Shown here: positions 42,075 to 44,774 of the stretch, one piece after another
Position numbering within the stretch: the first letter of the stretch is position 1
How the letters are laid out: each line of letters begins with the position of its first letter
NCBI GenBank assembly: GCA_038235385.1
Contig: JBBSTY010000011.1
Coordinates: 1-44,774 of the forward strand
Origin: JBBSTY01 sp038235385
Lineage (GTDB): Bacteria > Actinomycetota > Acidimicrobiia > Acidimicrobiales > Acidimicrobilacustridaceae
Direction: 5' to 3'
Length of the DNA stretch: 44,774 nt
Made by a program: the position numbers and the translations under genes
Notes under the pieces: generated by a model
The model's input: the letters and a program-made list of their open reading frames with translations, nothing else
Databases searched by the model: none
Told to the model about the DNA's origin: nothing

Positions 42075-42158
42075 GTGAAGACCTACCGCTGGACGCTGCT
42101 CGCCATGGCGGTCGGTGGCGCCGTGCTCGTGCTCGTCGTCGTGGCGATGCTCGTCTGA
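42075..42158 (+). CDS. Small membrane peptide, 27 residues
   Basis: GTG 42075 to TGA 42156-42158 encodes VKTYRWTLL followed by a hydrophobic helix of about 20 residues ending in MLV. It has a basic or aromatic start and a single membrane span with nothing outside, the typical form of bacterial small membrane proteins. The TAGCGT box lies 7 bases upstream. Such peptides often modulate a nearby transporter, and the DHA2 exporter ends 74 bases before it. glpX starts 63 bases later with its own promoter. Existence is supported by promoter geometry and composition only. Confidence 0.5.
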   Translation: MKTYRWTLLAMAVGGAVLVLVVVAMLV

Positions 42159-42209
42159 GCGCCCGTCGTCCAGGCGCCGCGATCGGCCCGTCGCGTCGAC
42201 ACCGGCGAC

Positions 42210-42215
42210 TACGAT
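42210..42215 (+). promoter_or_regulatory. -10 box TACGAT, leaderless promoter of glpX
   Basis: This box ends 6 bases before ATG 42222. Confidence 0.5.
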
Positions 42216-42221
42216 CCCCAG

Positions 42222-43217
42222 ATGCCTGCTTCGACCCCTGGACACGGACGGAACCTCGCGCTCGAGTTGGTGCGGGTCACCGAAGCCGCCGCGCTCGCTG
42301 CCGCCCGATGGGTGGGCCGCGGCGACAAGAACGGCGCGGACGGCGCAGCCGTCGACGCCATGCGCGCCACGATCAACAACGTGGCCATGGACGGCATCGT
42401 GGTGATCGGCGAGGGCGAGAAGGACGAGGCCCCGATGCTCTTCAACGGGGAGCGGATCGGTGATGGTTCCGGCCCCGAGATGGACATCGCCGTGGACCCG
42501 ATCGACGGCACGACCCTGACCGCCAAGGGCCGCGGCAACGCCATCGCCGTGATCGCGCTGTCGCCCCGGGGCACGATGTTCGACCCGGGCCCCTGCGTGT
42601 ACATGGAGAAGATCGCCGTCGGCCCCGAGTGCGTCGGTGCGATCGACATCGACGCGTCGGTCACCGACAACCTGCTCGCGGTCGCGGCGGCCAAGGGCGA
42701 ATCGGTTCACGAGGTCACCGCGGTGATCCTCGACCGACCCCGCCACGACGAGCTCGTCGCCGAGGTCCGCGCCGCCGGCGCACGCATCCGCCTGATCCAG
42801 GACGGCGACGTGGCCGGCGCGATCGCGACCGCCATGCCCGACTCCGGCGCCGACATCCTGCTCGGCATCGGCGGCACCCCGGAGGGGGTCATCACCGCCG
42901 CGGCGCTCAAGGCCATGGGCGGCGAGATGCAGGGCCGTCTCTACGCCCGCGACGACACCGAGCGCGAGGCAGCGGTCGCCGGCGGCTACGACCTCACCAG
43001 GCGCCTGACCCTCGATGATCTGGTGGCCGGGGACGACACGTTCTTCGCCGCCACCGGGATCACCGACGGCGAGCTGCTCCAAGGGGTGCGCTACGACGCC
43101 AAGGGCGCCACCACCGAGTCGCTGGTGATGCGCTCGCACTCGGGCACCGTGCGCATGATCCGGGGCCGGCACCGCCTCGACAAGATCGCGCCGTTCACCG
43201 CCATCACCTTCGACTGA
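42222..43217 (+). CDS. glpX: Class II fructose-1,6-bisphosphatase GlpX
   Basis: This protein has 331 residues, the normal size. Metal-binding motifs include IGEGEKDEAPML and the signature DIAVDPIDGTTLTAKG, where the acidic residues hold Mg/Mn. Substrate-binding LGIGGTPEGVITAAALK lies in the second half. The enzyme converts fructose 1,6-bisphosphate to fructose 6-phosphate in gluconeogenesis; GlpX is the main form in many actinobacteria. The start is fixed by TACGAT 6 bases upstream. It is monocistronic, as the next gene converges. Confidence 0.96.
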   Translation: MPASTPGHGRNLALELVRVTEAAALAAARWVGRGDKNGADGAAVDAMRATINNVAMDGIVVIGEGEKDEAPMLFNGERIGDGSGPEMDIAVDPIDGTTLTAKGRGNAIAVIALSPRGTMFDPGPCVYMEKIAVGPECVGAIDIDASVTDNLLAVAAAKGESVHEVTAVILDRPRHDELVAEVRAAGARIRLIQDGDVAGAIATAMPDSGADILLGIGGTPEGVITAAALKAMGGEMQGRLYARDDTEREAAVAGGYDLTRRLTLDDLVAGDDTFFAATGITDGELLQGVRYDAKGATTESLVMRSHSGTVRMIRGRHRLDKIAPFTAITFD

Positions 43218-43295
43218 TCCCCGTCGATCGTCGGTCTCGTCGCACCGCGCCCGTCGAGCGCGTCGCACCGGCCGATCCGGCGTCGACCGGGTCGC

Positions 43296-44342
43296 TCAGT
43301 TGCGGTTCCAGGGATCCTTCAGCGGTGTCGGCGCCCAACCCGGGGGCGCAGGCTGTCCGCCGCCGAGCGGTCGGGGCGCGATGGGTGCCGCCGGCCCGGC
43401 CGCCCCCGGAGCTCCCCATGCGGCGGTCGGCGAGCCGTAGCTCCACGGCGCGGTCGGTCCCGCCGGCCACCCCTGTCGGGTGGCGAGCTCGGCGTGGGTG
43501 CGACTGGCCTCCTCGATGATCGATCGGATCGAGACGGCAGCCACGACGTAGAGCCCGGCGACGACGAGCCCGAGTGCAGCGCCTGCGGCGAGCGAGAAGA
43601 TCGCGGTGACGGTCATGATCACGCTCAGCAGCGACGCGCCCAGCCAGCTCGCGAACCACCGCGTGACCGTGGATCGGGCCGCGTTGCCCTCGGGGAACAG
43701 GTCGCGCATCGCCTGGTACGGGACCCAGAACTGGATGATCGGGACGATGAACCCGGCCACCCCCCACCCCGGCGAGTGGGTGAGACGCAGCCCGAGCGCA
43801 CCGGCGTTCGTCAGCGCCTTGTGCACCCAGATGAGGAAGATGATGCCGACCACGATGAACCCGATGCCGGCCACGTTCGAGACGAGGTTGGCGGCGACGT
43901 AGGCGGGCTCGGTGTTGGTGGCCACGGTGGTGGTGGTGCGCCCGGCCTCGATGTCGTCGATCATCTGCTGGAACATGTCGCGAACGGTCGGCAGGATCAC
44001 CAGGGATGTGGCCAGCTGCACCACGTACAGGACCAACCCGATCCAGATGGCGAGCCGGGCGCGCCGACCGGCCTGCTCGGTGCCGGCGATGTCGGGTGCC
44101 ACGATCGGCCGGCCGTAGCCGTGGCCGGGCGCCGGGCCCCACCCGGGCTGACCCGGGTACTGCGGCGGACCCCAACCGGTCTGGGCCGGACCCGGCGGCG
44201 GAACCCAGCCGCCCGGGGGTGGTGAGGCGGGCGGCTGCCCGTTGGGCGGGCCGCCGGTGGCGGGAGGCTGGCCGGGAACGGGTGCGTGCCCCGGACCCTC
44301 GGGCACGCGCGGGTCGGACATCGATCCCTCGGGTCCGCTCAT
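43296..44342 (-). CDS. DUF4328 domain membrane protein with Pro-rich N-terminus
   Basis: This protein has 348 residues. Residues 1-85 are Pro/Gly/Gln-rich and unstructured. The membrane part, from about residue 95, has four to five spans (for example LAIWIGLVLYVVQLATSLVIL and FIVVGIIFLIWVHKALTNAGAL), with the family mark SPGWGVAGFIVPIIQFWVPYQAM, typical of DUF4328. The function is unknown. The C-terminal 75 residues are again Pro/Ala/Gly-rich. ATG 44342 is set by TAGGTT 6 bases upstream. It converges with glpX across 78 bases that hold no clear terminator. Confidence 0.88.
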   Translation of the reverse strand: MSGPEGSMSDPRVPEGPGHAPVPGQPPATGGPPNGQPPASPPPGGWVPPPGPAQTGWGPPQYPGQPGWGPAPGHGYGRPIVAPDIAGTEQAGRRARLAIWIGLVLYVVQLATSLVILPTVRDMFQQMIDDIEAGRTTTTVATNTEPAYVAANLVSNVAGIGFIVVGIIFLIWVHKALTNAGALGLRLTHSPGWGVAGFIVPIIQFWVPYQAMRDLFPEGNAARSTVTRWFASWLGASLLSVIMTVTAIFSLAAGAALGLVVAGLYVVAAVSIRSIIEEASRTHAELATRQGWPAGPTAPWSYGSPTAAWGAPGAAGPAAPIAPRPLGGGQPAPPGWAPTPLKDPWNRN

Positions 44343-44348
44343 GGGGCC

Positions 44349-44354
44349 AACCTA
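44349..44354 (-). promoter_or_regulatory. -10 box TAGGTT, leaderless promoter of the DUF4328 gene
   Basis: This minus-strand box ends 6 bases before ATG 44342. Confidence 0.5.
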
Positions 44355-44402
44355 CCCCCCGTCGGACCCTGGGGCGGCCCGACCGGCGGTCGGTCCGCAG
44401 GC

Positions 44403-44774
44403 TCACTGCAGGGCGACGGCGAGCGGAACCGCGATGACCAGGAGCGAGGCAGTGGCGATGAGGACCAGTCCGGCGAGGAACGACACGAGCACCGCGATCA
44501 GGAACGGGATGCTCACCAGGCGCACCATGCGCCCGTACTCGGGCAGGTCACCGCTGGCCCGCATGACCAGACGACCGGTTCGGAAGATCTCCCGAGGAAC
44601 CGACCAGAGTCGGTCCCGGGTGGGATCCACGGCCTGGACGGCGAGTTGGGCCAGCTCCGCCCCGTGGGTACGGACGAGTTCGGGCGAGGTGCGCAACCAC
44701 GCCGGCATGGCCAGCACCTCCACCAGCGCGCCGTGGAACAGCCGCAGGATCACCGCCGGCACGGCGAGGATCGC
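44403..44774 (-). CDS. Membrane protein, partial at the window edge
   Basis: The frame is open from the right edge to a stop at 44403-44405. The visible 123 residues have an N-terminal helical, largely soluble part (LWSVPREIFRTGRLVMRAS) and one or two C-terminal hydrophobic stretches (SIPFLIAVLVSFLAGLVLIATASLLVIAV). No family is recognised. A GTG at 44762 could start it, but in-frame codons continue upstream without a stop, so the true start may lie outside the window. It shares direction with the DUF4328 gene 60 bases downstream. Confidence 0.6.
   Translation of the reverse strand, partial: AILAVPAVILRLFHGALVEVLAMPAWLRTSPELVRTHGAELAQLAVQAVDPTRDRLWSVPREIFRTGRLVMRASGDLPEYGRMVRLVSIPFLIAVLVSFLAGLVLIATASLLVIAVPLAVALQ

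Overview
The window is 44.8 kb of very GC-rich, densely packed DNA with a strong G/C bias at third codon positions and many GTG starts. Gene content fits an actinobacterium: a PASTA serine/threonine kinase, a MoxR/DUF58/DUF4129/DUF4350 cluster, an L,D-transpeptidase, GlpX, NAD-dependent ligase, and SCP2 and SpoIIM proteins. Many starts lie 6-9 nt behind a TANNNT box, the leaderless arrangement common in actinobacteria. Placement near the Acidimicrobiia (Ilumatobacter or Iamia relatives) is an inference from protein style, not a search result. I see no rRNA, tRNA, CRISPR array, transposase or prophage, so this reads as ordinary chromosome.

Layout. Positions 1-7.2 kb hold the end of an upstream gene, an FHA protein, an SCP2 lipid-binding protein behind a good palindromic operator candidate, a DHA2 exporter, a four-PASTA membrane kinase divergent from a small anchored protein, and a secernin-like C69 peptidase. 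Positions 7.3-14.8 kb hold a HAD hydrolase, a membrane sulfatase-fold protein, ligA (stop codons of these two abut), a twin hairpin repeat, a MetE-like protein and a membrane protein. Positions 14.8-17.1 kb hold cysteine desulfurase and mnmA, overlapping by GTGA and together a tRNA 2-thiouridine pathway. Positions 17.2-24.8 kb hold RDD and SpoIIM genes on overlapping divergent promoters, then an inward-running five-gene operon (membrane protein, DUF4129, DUF4350, MoxR, DUF58), a MoxR-type envelope module.

Positions 25-31 kb are housekeeping: a methyltransferase, a PH-like protein with a leader hairpin, an SRPBCC protein, a zinc-finger rhomboid, an enoyl-CoA hydratase, mscL with an apparent one-base frameshift, a MeaB/ArgK GTPase and a NifU-type Fe-S scaffold. 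Positions 31-34 kb hold a tiny membrane protein translationally coupled to an MFS transporter with an extra N-terminal region, then an L,D-transpeptidase.

The least conventional part is 34.2-40.2 kb. There, on one strand, lie a zinc-ribbon protein with a duplicated sensor-like domain, a 1143-residue FtsK/SpoIIIE-like protein whose P-loop lysine is replaced by valine, a protein with a C-terminal J-domain, and an alpha/beta hydrolase with a hexanucleotide repeat at its start. This is the best candidate for an undescribed system. The right end has a second DHA2 exporter with palindromes in its leader, a 27-residue membrane peptide, glpX, a DUF4328 protein and a partial membrane protein.
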